From assembly GCA_947629945.1 (NCBI GenBank), contig CANRFR010000016.1, forward strand, positions 1 to 34,198: 34,198 bases of DNA. The letters run 5' to 3'. Numbering within the stretch: position 1 is the stretch's first letter; every line of letters starts with the position of its first letter. Made by a program: the position numbers and the translations under genes. This document shows positions 21,562 through 29,976 of this stretch, piece by piece. Below the pieces are notes generated by a model, which searched no databases, was not told the DNA's origin, and worked only from the letters and a program-made list of their open reading frames with translations. The DNA comes from an uncultured Clostridia bacterium (lineage in GTDB: Bacteria; Bacillota; Clostridia; Oscillospirales; Ruminococcaceae).

Positions 21562-21741
21562 TTGAAAAAGGTTATATTTATAAGCATCGCCGTTTTTTCA
21601 ACAACGGCGATTTTTCTTTTTCGGCACGGCAGAAGTAAAAAACATCACCAGCCGATTATGAAGTTTAACGATTTGTATAGGGATAACAATATTGTGCAGA
21701 AGTTGAACGGAGGTGGAAAATATGGAGCTGACAATTGGTGA
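21562..21741 (+). CDS. Small membrane peptide, TTG start (59 residues)
   Basis: An AAGGAGG lies 8 bases before TTG 21562 and opens a 60-codon frame: one N-terminal membrane segment (KKVIFISIAVFSTTAIFLF) followed by a basic His-rich stretch (RHGRSKKHHQP) and a polar tail ending ADNW. Its stop at 21739-21741 overlaps the next HTH gene by 20 bases, and the ribosome site of that gene lies within it. These signals fit a real translated gene that ATG-only callers miss. I do not recognise the family; a signalling or regulatory peptide is possible. Confidence 0.55.
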   Translation: MKKVIFISIAVFSTTAIFLFRHGRSKKHHQPIMKFNDLYRDNNIVQKLNGGGKYGADNW

Positions 21742-21961
21742 AAAGATTATGATCTACCGCAGACGCGCAAAAATAAGTTCAAAAGAGCTGGGCGAACGAA
21801 CGGGGATTCACGCATCGACGATCAGAGCATACGAAGCGGAAAAGCAGCGTCCCGAACTTATGAACATTTTGCGGATCAGCAAAGTATTGAACATAAGCGC
21901 AAAGGAGTTGATGGATACGGAAATGAAGCAGCTTCTCAGACAAGTTCGGAAAAATGAGTAA
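21722..21961 (+). CDS. XRE-family HTH protein 2 of the ICE
   Basis: The start is ATG 21722 behind GGAGGTGG, giving 79 residues; the GTG nine bases earlier overlaps that ribosome site. The single domain is a Cro/CI helix-turn-helix (ISSKELGERTGIHASTIRAY) with a short C-terminal helix ending MKQLLRQVRKNE. It overlaps the preceding small membrane peptide and is followed by HTH3 after 36 bases. It may act with the two other HTH proteins in a phage-like switch. Confidence 0.8.
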   Translation: MELTIGEKIMIYRRRAKISSKELGERTGIHASTIRAYEAEKQRPELMNILRISKVLNISAKELMDTEMKQLLRQVRKNE

Positions 21962-21997
21962 TATATTATATCCGCACGTATACGGTAAAAAAAGGCT

Positions 21998-22234
21998 ATG
22001 TATAACGATTTAATATTAAAAAACAACCTTAAGCAAGCACGTGTTGAACACGGTATGTCACAATCGGAACTTGCTGCATTGGTCGGTGTGTCACGAAACA
22101 CTATAAGTGCCATAGAAACGCAGCGATGTGTTCCCACGGCTAAGTTGGCGTATACATTATGTATTACCCTTGACAAGAAGTTCGATGAAATATTTTACTT
22201 GATTGAAAGACAGTTGATGACGGCGCAACCATAA
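21998..22234 (+). CDS. XRE-family HTH protein 3 of the ICE (YgzD/Cro-like)
   Basis: This 78-residue protein has MYNDLILKNNLKQARVEHGM and the HTH MSQSELAALVGVSRNTISAI, ending DKKFDEIFYL, the pattern of the small Cro-like regulators widespread in ICEs and plasmids. The ribosome site is modest (AAAGG). Its stop codon lies in the apical loop of structured RNA copy 2 (22221-22280), so the end of the gene and the RNA overlap. Confidence 0.85.
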   Translation: MYNDLILKNNLKQARVEHGMSQSELAALVGVSRNTISAIETQRCVPTAKLAYTLCITLDKKFDEIFYLIERQLMTAQP

Positions 22235-22280
22235 GGCTGCGCCCTTATATGTGGCAGACGGGTCACTCCCGAAAGCTGCT
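22221..22280 (+). ncRNA. Candidate structured RNA, copy 2 (partial)
   Basis: This copy has the second hairpin GGCGCA..CC with GG..TGCGCC and the third stem with inner CGGG.CACTCCCG and outer GCAG/CTGC. The first GNRA hairpin is not present. It overlaps the last 14 bases of HTH3. In all three copies the string GACGGGT.AC.C.CCGAAAGC is almost unchanged. Confidence 0.5.
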
Positions 22281-22319
22281 TTATTTGCAACGTCATAAGC
22301 AAAAAACTGTTGCATAACC

Positions 22320-22420
22320 GCGCCGAAAGGCGCTGTTATATAGATTATCTTCCCAAACGGGCGCAGCAGTAACAAGCTGCGCCCCAATATGCGGCAGACG
22401 GGTCACCCCCGAAAGCCGCT
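22320..22420 (+). ncRNA. Candidate structured RNA, copy 3 (complete)
   Basis: Hairpin 1 is GCGCC-GAAA-GGCGC (22320-22333), followed by TTCCCAAAC, hairpin 2 GGGCGCAGC with GCTGCGCCC, the linker CCAATATG and stem 3 GCGGC with GCCGC around CGGG.CACC.CCCG. Compared with copy 1, stem 3 changes from GCAGC/GCTGC to GCGGC/GCCGC and stem 2 changes at several paired positions. It lies 125 bases upstream of parA. Confidence 0.55.
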
Positions 22421-22437
22421 CCACGGTGGAAACGCCG

Positions 22438-22501
22438 AGCGCAGAAAAGGTCGCGCCTTTATAAAGGGCGGGTTACCTCTATTCCCCGCCCCCGCTGCGC
22501 T
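22438..22501 (+). other. Three-way-junction-like palindromic region before parA
   Basis: An outer stem AGCGCAG/CTGCGCT (22438-22444 with 22495-22501) encloses AAGG/CCTT and GGGCGGG/CCCGCCC (22466-22472 with 22485-22491). It may be the leader of the parAB transcript or a DNA site such as a centromere or operator. It ends 45 bases before the parA start. Confidence 0.45.
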
Positions 22502-22545
22502 TTATTAAATTTAAATAGAGGAATATTTTGAAAAGAGGTTTTATT

Positions 22546-23289
22546 ATGACATCAATCGCATTTTACAACAACAAGGGCGGAGTTGGGAAAACCACGTCGG
22601 TAATTAACATCGCGTATCAGTTCGCTGCAGACAAAAAGGTGCTGGTAATCGATATGGACGGTCAGAGCAACAGCTCACGCTTTTTTGTGGACGAGCCAAA
22701 AACGGGCTTGGAACAGGCGCTCACAAGGTCGGTGGTAATGCCCGATATAGCGCTCTGCCCTACCCGATATCCGTTTATTGACATTATCACGGCAACTCCC
22801 GCGCTGAATGATATTGTATCGATATTTTACGCACTCTCGGAAGCAACACAGCGGGAAAACACCGAAAAGCTGCTGACGTTCAGCGAAAAATACGACTACA
22901 TTCTAATCGACCTTCCTCCTGCACTTAATAAAATTACAGAGCGCATCATCAGCGCGTGCGACTACGTATTTGTTCCTATTGAGCTTGGTTCGTTTGCCAT
23001 TCAAGGTATCAGCACGGTGACGGGCATCATAGCGGACTGCGGCGCAAAATTCGGCGGCTGCTTCGTCAACAAGTTTGACCGTGACAATCCCTCCGATATT
23101 CAGCTTATGGAAATGCTGAAAAGCTCCCTCGGCACAAAAGCACTTAACAGTTTTCTTCCTTTCAGCCGTGTAATTAAAAACTCGGTTTCGTACAAATTGA
23201 CCGCTCCCGAATATATGGGGTGGACGTTCGCCGCGGAGTGTGTAGCCAATCTCGCGAAAGAGATTGCTGAAATTTGCGATGGGGTATAA
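22546..23289 (+). CDS. parA: ParA-family partition ATPase
   Basis: The start is ATG 22546 (AAGAGG upstream; an in-frame TTG at 22528 is possible). The 247-residue protein has the deviant Walker A motif FYNNKGGVGKTTSV, Walker A' VLVIDMDGQSNSS and Walker B YDYILIDLPPA. It binds ATP and non-specific DNA and, with ParB, positions DNA in the cell; in ICEs such pairs stabilise the excised circle. A leader rich in hairpins precedes it. parB follows at once, so the two form one operon. Confidence 0.9.
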   Translation: MTSIAFYNNKGGVGKTTSVINIAYQFAADKKVLVIDMDGQSNSSRFFVDEPKTGLEQALTRSVVMPDIALCPTRYPFIDIITATPALNDIVSIFYALSEATQRENTEKLLTFSEKYDYILIDLPPALNKITERIISACDYVFVPIELGSFAIQGISTVTGIIADCGAKFGGCFVNKFDRDNPSDIQLMEMLKSSLGTKALNSFLPFSRVIKNSVSYKLTAPEYMGWTFAAECVANLAKEIAEICDGV

Positions 23290-23291
23290 AT

Positions 23292-24602
23292 ATGATGTTT
23301 CCACAGAAAAAAGAAAATGCAAGAATTTCGGTATTAAAAAACAACTCACAGCACACGTTATCTTCCGTACAGGATCAATGGGAGCGCACGCATCTATGCG
23401 GAGACAAATATAACAACACGCTCTGTGAGTTTTTTCTGCAAACTGACAGCAAAGACACAACCGTAAATGGCAAAAAGCTCGACCGCAGCTGTTATTATTG
23501 CATTTCGGAAAATAAAATCCGGAAGATTGGCTCGGGTGGATCGTGGACGGGGCTTTCACCGAAATTTTGCCCGAAGCGCAGGGCTTTGGAGAATGAGGAG
23601 GACATTATGGCACGAAAGTTACAGTTTGACGCGGCGATTACAAGGGATATGAAATCTGCCGCGTCGGACAGTTTTATAGACAACATCAAGATGATCGAGG
23701 TCGACGAGATTGTGGAAAACGACGATAACTTTTATTCTATTTCGGATATTGAGTTACTCGCCGACGATATCGAACGCGAGGGGTTAATGCAAAGTCTTGT
23801 TGTATCAAGGAATAGCGAGGGTACGGGGTATCTTCTTAAGAGCGGTCACAGACGTTGGACTGCGATCAAGCTGCTGATCAAAGAGAAACGGTGGAAAAGT
23901 ACGAAAATACCGTGCTATGTGAGTGGTGAAAAAACCGAAGCCGAAACACAGTTTGATCTGATAATGCTGAACGCTACACAGCGTAAATATTCCGACGCGG
24001 ACGTTATGCACGAGTATGAGGAGATCGAGCACACGTTCAAGGCATTGGAAGCCGAGGGCAAGCCGCTTAAAGGACGTATACGGGATAATATCGCAGCTGT
24101 GCTAAAAGTCTCTCCCGCACAGGTCGGAAAAATTGAAAACATCAAGCACAATGCCGTTCCCGAGGTCGAGAAAGCAGTCAAAAGCGGTGCAATGAGCATA
24201 TCCACGGCTAACGAGGTTGCGAAGCTCCCCGAAGAGAAACAGCAGAAGATCATTAAAGAAAAGCCGAACATCTCTCACACCGAGGTAAAGGCGCTTCAAA
24301 AGCAAGAAAAGCCGCCCGTTTCTTCCAAAACCGCGTCGGAAATTAAAGACGATGAAGACAATTTTGACGAAGACCTTGACGAGCTTGACGATCTCCTTGA
24401 CGACGATGAAAACGATGAGGACGAACTTGACGAAAAAGCCGATATAACGTTCGAGGAAAAAGGGTTTTCGAGAACGTTTTCCATAACCTTAAGCGAGATC
24501 GAGGCTTCTGCCCTGCTCAATTTTATGAACGATTGGGCAGACGATAATGATGATGTTGCGGTGGTGGACGTTTGGAACAGACTTAAAGCGTTCTTTGGAT
24601 AG
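23292..24602 (+). CDS. parB: ParB-family protein with cysteine-rich N-terminal extension
   Basis: The frame is open from ATG 23292 to 24602 (436 residues). The ParB core begins at an internal ATG 23607 that has a strong GAGGAGG; from there the protein is 331 residues. Core motifs are VDEIVENDDNFYSISDIELL, the CTP-site-like SGHRRWTAIK (GHRR rather than GERR), an HTH region (VLKVSPAQVGKIENIKHN) and a very acidic tail (DDEDNFDEDLDELDDLLDD) before a folded end. The first 105 residues hold spaced cysteines (HLCGD, TLCEF, CYYC, FCPKR) like the small Cys-rich proteins encoded separately in related ICEs. Either a fusion or two nested products are possible; the strong internal ribosome site favours the second or both. 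Confidence 0.8.
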   Translation: MMFPQKKENARISVLKNNSQHTLSSVQDQWERTHLCGDKYNNTLCEFFLQTDSKDTTVNGKKLDRSCYYCISENKIRKIGSGGSWTGLSPKFCPKRRALENEEDIMARKLQFDAAITRDMKSAASDSFIDNIKMIEVDEIVENDDNFYSISDIELLADDIEREGLMQSLVVSRNSEGTGYLLKSGHRRWTAIKLLIKEKRWKSTKIPCYVSGEKTEAETQFDLIMLNATQRKYSDADVMHEYEEIEHTFKALEAEGKPLKGRIRDNIAAVLKVSPAQVGKIENIKHNAVPEVEKAVKSGAMSISTANEVAKLPEEKQQKIIKEKPNISHTEVKALQKQEKPPVSSKTASEIKDDEDNFDEDLDELDDLLDDDENDEDELDEKADITFEEKGFSRTFSITLSEIEASALLNFMNDWADDNDDVAVVDVWNRLKAFFG

Positions 24603-24710
24603 GTGGATATATTGTAGCACAACTTGCGCGGATACAATGTAGCACGCTCAATAGTTTTTAAACAATTTTTAGACATAATGTGCATTATTTCAGTTTTTTG
24701 CAAAAAGTAC

Positions 24711-24739
24711 TTGACAACAACATAAATATGTGTTATACT
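24711..24739 (+). promoter_or_regulatory. Promoter of the lipoprotein gene
   Basis: TTGACA (24711-24716), 17 bases and TATACT (24734-24739) lie 63 bases before the start codon. It gives the lipoprotein a transcript independent of parAB. Confidence 0.75.
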
Positions 24740-24801
24740 TTAAAGCTGTAAAGAGCATTTTGTGAAACATAAAAAATCGTGTTTATTGAAAGGGGCAACT
24801 T

Positions 24802-25803
24802 ATGAAGAAAAAACATTCTTTTTCGGTCTTGAAAAAAATTGCAAGCGTTTTGCTTGCAGCGATGACAATTTTATCGGTTCTTATGCTGTCGGGGTGCGGA
24901 ACAAAAGCAACACTCGACTTTAAAGATCTGGTCACGGTAAAGGAAATCAACGGCATAAACGGCAGCGGTTATGCCGTGGTTATTCCCGATTGGGATAAAG
25001 CAATGGCTCTGCTCGGACATCTGAATTCCGACTCGGCAACCTCATTACTTAACACTTGTGAAGTCAACATCGAAAACAATGGCAAACTCTCCAACGGAGA
25101 TAAGCTTAAGGTCACGGTGAAAACAGACGAGAACGCGCTGAAAACTGCAAAGGTCAAAGCCGAAAACACCGAGCTTGAATTCGACGTAAGCGGACTTCCC
25201 GTTGCGATAAAAGAATCCGCCGATTTCGACGCGAATTTCGACGAACTTAAAAATCTTGCCGAGGGCAAGCTGAACGAAGAAATAGCGCGGCTTACCGACG
25301 AATCAACAGATCAATGGAAAGGCGACGTGACCAAAAACGACATCGCGATGGCGCTGACGAATTCCACAAGCGTAGGCAGCGGTATCGATGTCAAGATACC
25401 GAAAATCGAGAACGTTGAATTTACGGCGGCATATATATTTAACGCCGCGCCCGACCAAGTTGAATTGGATTTTCAGAATAACGATTATACATATAAGTCC
25501 GGACAATTTTTTACGGTAATGCTGTTTACGGCGGACGCGTCGTTTACCGCAAAACGCGACGCGGCATTCCTTGTATCGGCGATTGATATGGCGGATACGG
25601 GAAAATATATTTTCGCGGTATGTGTTAAAACTCCGATAACCTCCGACGGTAAGATCACGCCCAATGAGGTCACAATGTATAAGGGCGGACTTTCCGAGGA
25701 AAGCATTATTGATGACATCAACAAACAGTACGTTTACTCCATCGTTGATACCGATGGGACAACCAAACAGAAAAACATTTACGATAATGTAAAAGTCAAG
25801 TAA
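24802..25803 (+). CDS. Lipoprotein of the ICE
   Basis: This 333-residue protein has a type II signal peptide (basic MKKKH, hydrophobic stretch, lipobox LMLSGC with Cys32). The mature part holds about two beta-rich domains; the segment KLSNGDKLKVTVKTDENALK followed by FDVSGLP resembles an extracellular domain repeated in many Firmicutes envelope proteins. It ends with a domain around FFTVMLFTADASFTAKRDAA. It has its own promoter and terminator and sits between partition and transfer genes. Conjugative elements often encode surface lipoproteins for entry exclusion or mating-pair contact; that role is only a guess here. Confidence 0.75.
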   Translation: MKKKHSFSVLKKIASVLLAAMTILSVLMLSGCGTKATLDFKDLVTVKEINGINGSGYAVVIPDWDKAMALLGHLNSDSATSLLNTCEVNIENNGKLSNGDKLKVTVKTDENALKTAKVKAENTELEFDVSGLPVAIKESADFDANFDELKNLAEGKLNEEIARLTDESTDQWKGDVTKNDIAMALTNSTSVGSGIDVKIPKIENVEFTAAYIFNAAPDQVELDFQNNDYTYKSGQFFTVMLFTADASFTAKRDAAFLVSAIDMADTGKYIFAVCVKTPITSDGKITPNEVTMYKGGLSEESIIDDINKQYVYSIVDTDGTTKQKNIYDNVKVK

Positions 25804-25820
25804 AATTTAACATAAAGGCT

Positions 25821-25852
25821 GTGCCGTGACATTTGTGTCACGGCACTTTTTT
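25821..25852 (+). terminator. Terminator of the lipoprotein gene
   Basis: GTGCCGTGACA (25821-25831) pairs perfectly with TGTCACGGCAC (25836-25846), followed by T6 (25847-25852). Confidence 0.9.
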
Positions 25853-25871
25853 ATTTTATGGAGGTATTCAA

Positions 25872-27311
25872 ATGGCAGGAGATGAAGCTGTACAGATCGC
25901 CGCGTCGGCGGCGCAAAAGTCAATGGAGGTCACGGCGGAGCTTATAAAGACAATACTTTTTCCGCTGCTGAAAGATTCGGGAAAATTATTGGCAAAAGGA
26001 GCGCACGCTGCCGCCGAAAAAATTTCCGATAAAGTCGCGGAGAACAAATCGGGCAATGTTTCGCGAAAGGCATTGTTGAACGAAGCCGCGGAAACGGGCT
26101 GCGCCGTTTTATCGTCAAATAATCAGTTTGCGGAGGACATAGGAAAAATCGCGGCACGGGCAAAACAAGAAGGTATACCCATTCACATAATTGGAGGAGA
26201 CGGAGGAAAACAGTCGATTGAGTTTCTTGAACGCGACAAGACGGTTATGCAGCATATTATGCAAGAAACTATCGCAAACAATATAAAATCCAATTCACCC
26301 GAATATGCTCATTTTTCAATAAATGAAAGCAATGTTTTACCGATGAAAGCTATGCTTGAGGAAAACGGCGTGCAATGTGCTTTCATCAGCGGAAACGGGA
26401 AAATATACTGCACATATCACGCGTATGACGCGGAAAAGGTCAATGTTCTGAAACAGGATTTTAAAGATATGCGCAACGATATCGCTGTCGATTTGAAAAT
26501 CGAACTCTCCAAAGACGGGTTAGGGAAAATAACGGACGCGAAGTCGGGAAAAACGGCGGATCTTTCACAATACGGCGGCACGATACGGCAGTATCAAGTT
26601 GTAAAGCTGCTGCAAAACGAGCTTGGCTACTCCAAGGAAAAAGCGACCCTCGCCGCAAATAAAGTCTGTGATGATTTGGGACTTGACCCCAAAGAATATT
26701 TCGCGCACACAGAGCAGCTCGACGCATTCAAATCGTTTAAGACCAACATACGGTTTGAAAGCGACGACAGACTTTTACGGGATATTTCTTTTTCGGAGGT
26801 GTATTTTCACGACGGCGAAAGTCCGCATATTTCCATAGTAAACGGCGATAATTCCGTGACGATCACGCCCGACAAAATGAGTGAAGCCGAATTAAAAGAG
26901 GTGTTTACCACTCGGTTGGCTATGAACGAACAGCAAGCGGATAAAGCCGTTGAAAAAACTATAAAGATCAACAATCAAATCAAATCGCAATATAAGGAAC
27001 TCAAGGTTGACCGAACTACCGGGATAGCGCAGACAATCAATATCGAGCGCACGTCCAAAAGCACGTTCACGCTGACTGTCGGGGCAGCGCAAAAGCAGTA
27101 CGATCTGAACGATGAACGTCTGGCAGATAAGCTGAAAAGCGATCTCGGTATAACCTCGGACAAAGCGGAGCGCATAATCGGTAAGGCAAAAAGCCAAAGC
27201 GCGTTTGTAAACAACATCGAACGCAGAGCGCAGAAGCGGAACGAGAAAAAAACGGCTCAAAAAGAACATTTGCATACCGAGAAACCGCAAACCAAAGGAG
27301 CGCGTAAATGA
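25872..27311 (+). CDS. PcfB-like DUF3801 protein of the transfer operon
   Basis: The start is ATG 25872 behind GGAGG, giving 479 residues. Residues 1-150 match the PcfB/DUF3801 type in build: a helical start (AVQIAASAAQKSMEVTAELI), KSGNVSRKALLNEAAETGCA, then FAEDIGKIAARAKQEGIPIH. PcfB of pCF10 helps the coupling protein PcfC recruit substrate. The remaining 330 residues are an extension with three similar segments (QYGGTIRQYQVVKLLQNELG and GYSKEKATLAANKVCDDLG; ISFSEVYFHDG...TPDKMSEAEL; TIKINNQIKS...SDLGITSDKAERIIGKA) and a basic tail. It ends in an ATGA overlap with the coupling-ATPase gene, so the two are translated together and probably interact. Confidence 0.75.
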   Translation: MAGDEAVQIAASAAQKSMEVTAELIKTILFPLLKDSGKLLAKGAHAAAEKISDKVAENKSGNVSRKALLNEAAETGCAVLSSNNQFAEDIGKIAARAKQEGIPIHIIGGDGGKQSIEFLERDKTVMQHIMQETIANNIKSNSPEYAHFSINESNVLPMKAMLEENGVQCAFISGNGKIYCTYHAYDAEKVNVLKQDFKDMRNDIAVDLKIELSKDGLGKITDAKSGKTADLSQYGGTIRQYQVVKLLQNELGYSKEKATLAANKVCDDLGLDPKEYFAHTEQLDAFKSFKTNIRFESDDRLLRDISFSEVYFHDGESPHISIVNGDNSVTITPDKMSEAELKEVFTTRLAMNEQQADKAVEKTIKINNQIKSQYKELKVDRTTGIAQTINIERTSKSTFTLTVGAAQKQYDLNDERLADKLKSDLGITSDKAERIIGKAKSQSAFVNNIERRAQKRNEKKTAQKEHLHTEKPQTKGARK

Positions 27312-29461
27312 AAAAGAAAAAAGACCCCTTAATGACAGCGCTTATGGTATTATTGGCGCTGATAGTGATTTACGCGGCGGCAGCACTCGGCGCGGCTTTG
27401 GATATGGCGGTAACGGAGGACGGAAAGACAGATCTTTCACAGTTTACGGAAAATTTTGAAGTCTCTTTGACGCAGCCTAAAATTATTTTTTCAGGTTTGA
27501 AAAATAAAAAATCCAAAACCTTTATGATGGCGGCGTTCGGAGCGGTCGGAGTTGGATGTTACGCGCTGATGAAAGCAAACAACAAAAAGCGCCTCCACCG
27601 CCGCGGCGTGGAACACGGCTCTGCGCGGTGGGCTACGGAAGCGGAAGAAAAGTCGCTCTCCGACAAGGAAGATAAGAAAAAAGCCAAGCAGCCAAAAGGT
27701 AAATACGAAACCGACAACAATATCTTGCTTACGCAAGAGGTACGAATGTCGCTGAACACTCGACAGCACCGAGAAAATTTGAACGTGCTTGTAATCGGCG
27801 GCTCCGGTTCGGGAAAATCGCGGTTTTACGTTTTGCCGAATTTAATGCAGCTTAACACGAGCTATGTAATAACCGACCCAAAGGGAGAGCTGTTGAGAAG
27901 CTGCGGCACACTTATGAAAGACGCGGGTTATGAGATCCGCGTTTTTAATTTGATTGATATGCGGCACAGCAACAACTACAACCCGTTCAACTATGTTTAC
28001 GATGAAAAGGGGGAAATAAGTGATACCTACGTTATGAAAATGGTCGAGTGCTTGATGAAGAACACCAAACAGGAGGGCAGCACGGGCGGCGATCAGTTTT
28101 GGGACGACAGCACGAAAGAACTTATTCTCGCGTGCAGCTTTTACCTTTTGGAGCGAAATCGTCTTGAATCAGACGGCGAGGAATTTCACGATCCGGAGGG
28201 TGCGCTTGACGGATTCGCAATGAATTTTCCGATGGTTATGAAGATAATGAGCCTTGCGGAAATAAGCGAACAGGACGAAGATCACGAGTCGCCGCTTGAT
28301 ATTATGATGAACGAACTTTCCGATAAAATGCCAAACAGTATGGCGGTGAAATTTTATCGAGATTTTAAAAAGGCTCCCGCCGAAACGGCGAAGTCGATTT
28401 TAATTTCGGCGGCGGTGCGGTTTGCGGCGTTCAGTCTGCCGAAAGTCATTGATCTTACGCACACGGACAACATTTCGCTGAATACGCTCGGCGATAAGAA
28501 AACCGCGCTGTTTGTTCTTATTCCCGCGTCTGACGCGACGTTTAATTTTCTCGCGGCAATGATGTACACGCAGCTTTTCGATACATTGTATGACGCGGCG
28601 AACTTTAAATACGGCGGCAGACTTCCCGTGCACGTTAGATGTATGCTTGATGAGTTTGCAAATATCGGCACTATTCCAGAATTTGACAAGCTACTTGCGA
28701 CAATGCGCTCAATGGAGATTTCAGCGAACGTCATTATACAAAACCTCGCACAGCTGAAAAAGATGTACAAGGATTCGTGGGAGGTTGTAACCGGAAACTG
28801 CGACAGTATGCTGTTCCTCGGCGGCAAAGAGCAAAGCACATTGGAAGCCGTATCGAAGCAGTTAGGCAAAGAAACGATTGACGTGGTATCCTATAATCAA
28901 ACCAAATCGCGAAGAAATCCGTCAACGTCCGTAAACAACAGTATTATGGGGCGTGAACTTATGACACCTGACGAGCTTTCCATTATGAAGCCGAATGAAT
29001 GTGTGCTGATGATCCGTCAAAAGCACCCGTTTTTTTGTCACAAATACGATATAGAGCAGCACAAAAACTATCAATATCTCGAGGACAGTGACGAAAAGCA
29101 GGCGTATCTTATTGATAATTTGCACACGGAAACGGCAAATCAAAAAGACCTGAAATTTGAAACTATCGAAGTGAACAAATGGAAAAATGCCGTTGAGGAT
29201 ACCGAGCCAATGATGTCCGATATTGACATACCCGACGATGACGAACCCGATATCGAATCGGCTGTCGAGTTTGGAAATTATGATTTAGAAAGCTACGACG
29301 AGGAGAAAATTATGGAAGAAAAAACATCAACTCAGAAATTGTTTGATTTAGAGGACGATTTTGAGAACGTTGACGAGCTGCCAGACGACATTGAACTTAT
29401 GGATTTAAGCGCGCCCGTCGTTATCGACGAGGAATTTCTTTCAGCAGCAGACCTATTCTGA
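27308..29461 (+). CDS. VirD4/TraG-family type IV coupling ATPase
   Basis: This 717-residue protein couples the relaxosome to the secretion channel. It has two N-terminal membrane segments (about 8-33 and 71-90), a basic segment (NNKKRLHRRG), the Walker A motif GGSGSGKS (164-171) and Walker B CMLDEFANIG (Asp448, Glu449), followed by the conserved ATMRSMEISANVIIQNLAQL sensor region. The C-terminal 120 residues are highly acidic and disordered (DIDIPDDDEPDIESAVEFG), which is common in Gram-positive coupling proteins and may bind the basic relaxase. It overlaps the PcfB-like gene by 4 bases. Confidence 0.92.
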   Translation: MKKKKDPLMTALMVLLALIVIYAAAALGAALDMAVTEDGKTDLSQFTENFEVSLTQPKIIFSGLKNKKSKTFMMAAFGAVGVGCYALMKANNKKRLHRRGVEHGSARWATEAEEKSLSDKEDKKKAKQPKGKYETDNNILLTQEVRMSLNTRQHRENLNVLVIGGSGSGKSRFYVLPNLMQLNTSYVITDPKGELLRSCGTLMKDAGYEIRVFNLIDMRHSNNYNPFNYVYDEKGEISDTYVMKMVECLMKNTKQEGSTGGDQFWDDSTKELILACSFYLLERNRLESDGEEFHDPEGALDGFAMNFPMVMKIMSLAEISEQDEDHESPLDIMMNELSDKMPNSMAVKFYRDFKKAPAETAKSILISAAVRFAAFSLPKVIDLTHTDNISLNTLGDKKTALFVLIPASDATFNFLAAMMYTQLFDTLYDAANFKYGGRLPVHVRCMLDEFANIGTIPEFDKLLATMRSMEISANVIIQNLAQLKKMYKDSWEVVTGNCDSMLFLGGKEQSTLEAVSKQLGKETIDVVSYNQTKSRRNPSTSVNNSIMGRELMTPDELSIMKPNECVLMIRQKHPFFCHKYDIEQHKNYQYLEDSDEKQAYLIDNLHTETANQKDLKFETIEVNKWKNAVEDTEPMMSDIDIPDDDEPDIESAVEFGNYDLESYDEEKIMEEKTSTQKLFDLEDDFENVDELPDDIELMDLSAPVVIDEEFLSAADLF

Positions 29462-29511
29462 TTACTTCCGCATAAGCGGTTGTATATAATATTTTTTTGG
29501 AGGTTTTACTT

Positions 29512-29952
29512 ATGCAAACAAAATTGAAAAGAACCGGAACAAATCACAATTTCTTTCTGAAATTGAACGCAAAGCGCAAAAAACTCGCGCTTACTGTCGG
29601 CGTTTTTATCGCCACGAATTTAATGACGGCGATGTCGGCGTTTGCAACTGCACCAGCAGGCGGCGCGGGAGGTGCTGGCGGCGCGGGAGGTGCTGGCGGC
29701 GCGGGCGCAGGCACGGGAACCGGACTTAACGATACCGTAGGGCAAACGCAGTTTGAAGATCTGATCAATTTCTTTGCGACTTGGATCGGGCGTATCGGCG
29801 GCGTTATCGCTCTAGTGGGCGCGGTAATGTTCGGCTTCGCGCAGAAGTCCGAAGACCCCGAGGGCAAACAGCGCGGTGTAAACACAATGGTGTCGGGCGT
29901 TATTGTTTTCGCGATATCGCAAGCGGCAGACTTCTTCACCTCTATGGCTTAA
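29512..29952 (+). CDS. Maff2-family, VirB2/TrbC-like pilin subunit
   Basis: The start is ATG 29512 behind GGAGG, giving 146 residues. A basic N-terminus and a hydrophobic segment (LALTVGVFIATNLMTAMSAF, cleavage near ATA-PAG) are followed by a glycine-alanine linker (GGAGGAGGAGG...) and two membrane helices (INFFATWIGRIGGVIALVGA then VNTMVSGVIVFAISQAADFF) separated by the basic turn QKSEDPEGKQRG. This is the build of the Maff2/VirB2-like membrane subunit of clostridial ICEs. The linker is encoded by 18-bp tandem repeats (29659-29706). A terminator-like hairpin follows at 29977, which would leave the pilin message more abundant than downstream genes. Confidence 0.82.
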   Translation: MQTKLKRTGTNHNFFLKLNAKRKKLALTVGVFIATNLMTAMSAFATAPAGGAGGAGGAGGAGGAGAGTGTGLNDTVGQTQFEDLINFFATWIGRIGGVIALVGAVMFGFAQKSEDPEGKQRGVNTMVSGVIVFAISQAADFFTSMA

Positions 29953-29976
29953 TCAAACAAAACGGAAAAACACGGG

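Noticed and set aside
24603-24650. Two TGTAGCAC direct repeats after parB as iterons or parS
   Set aside because: There are only two copies, they are not palindromic, and no link to ParB can be seen.
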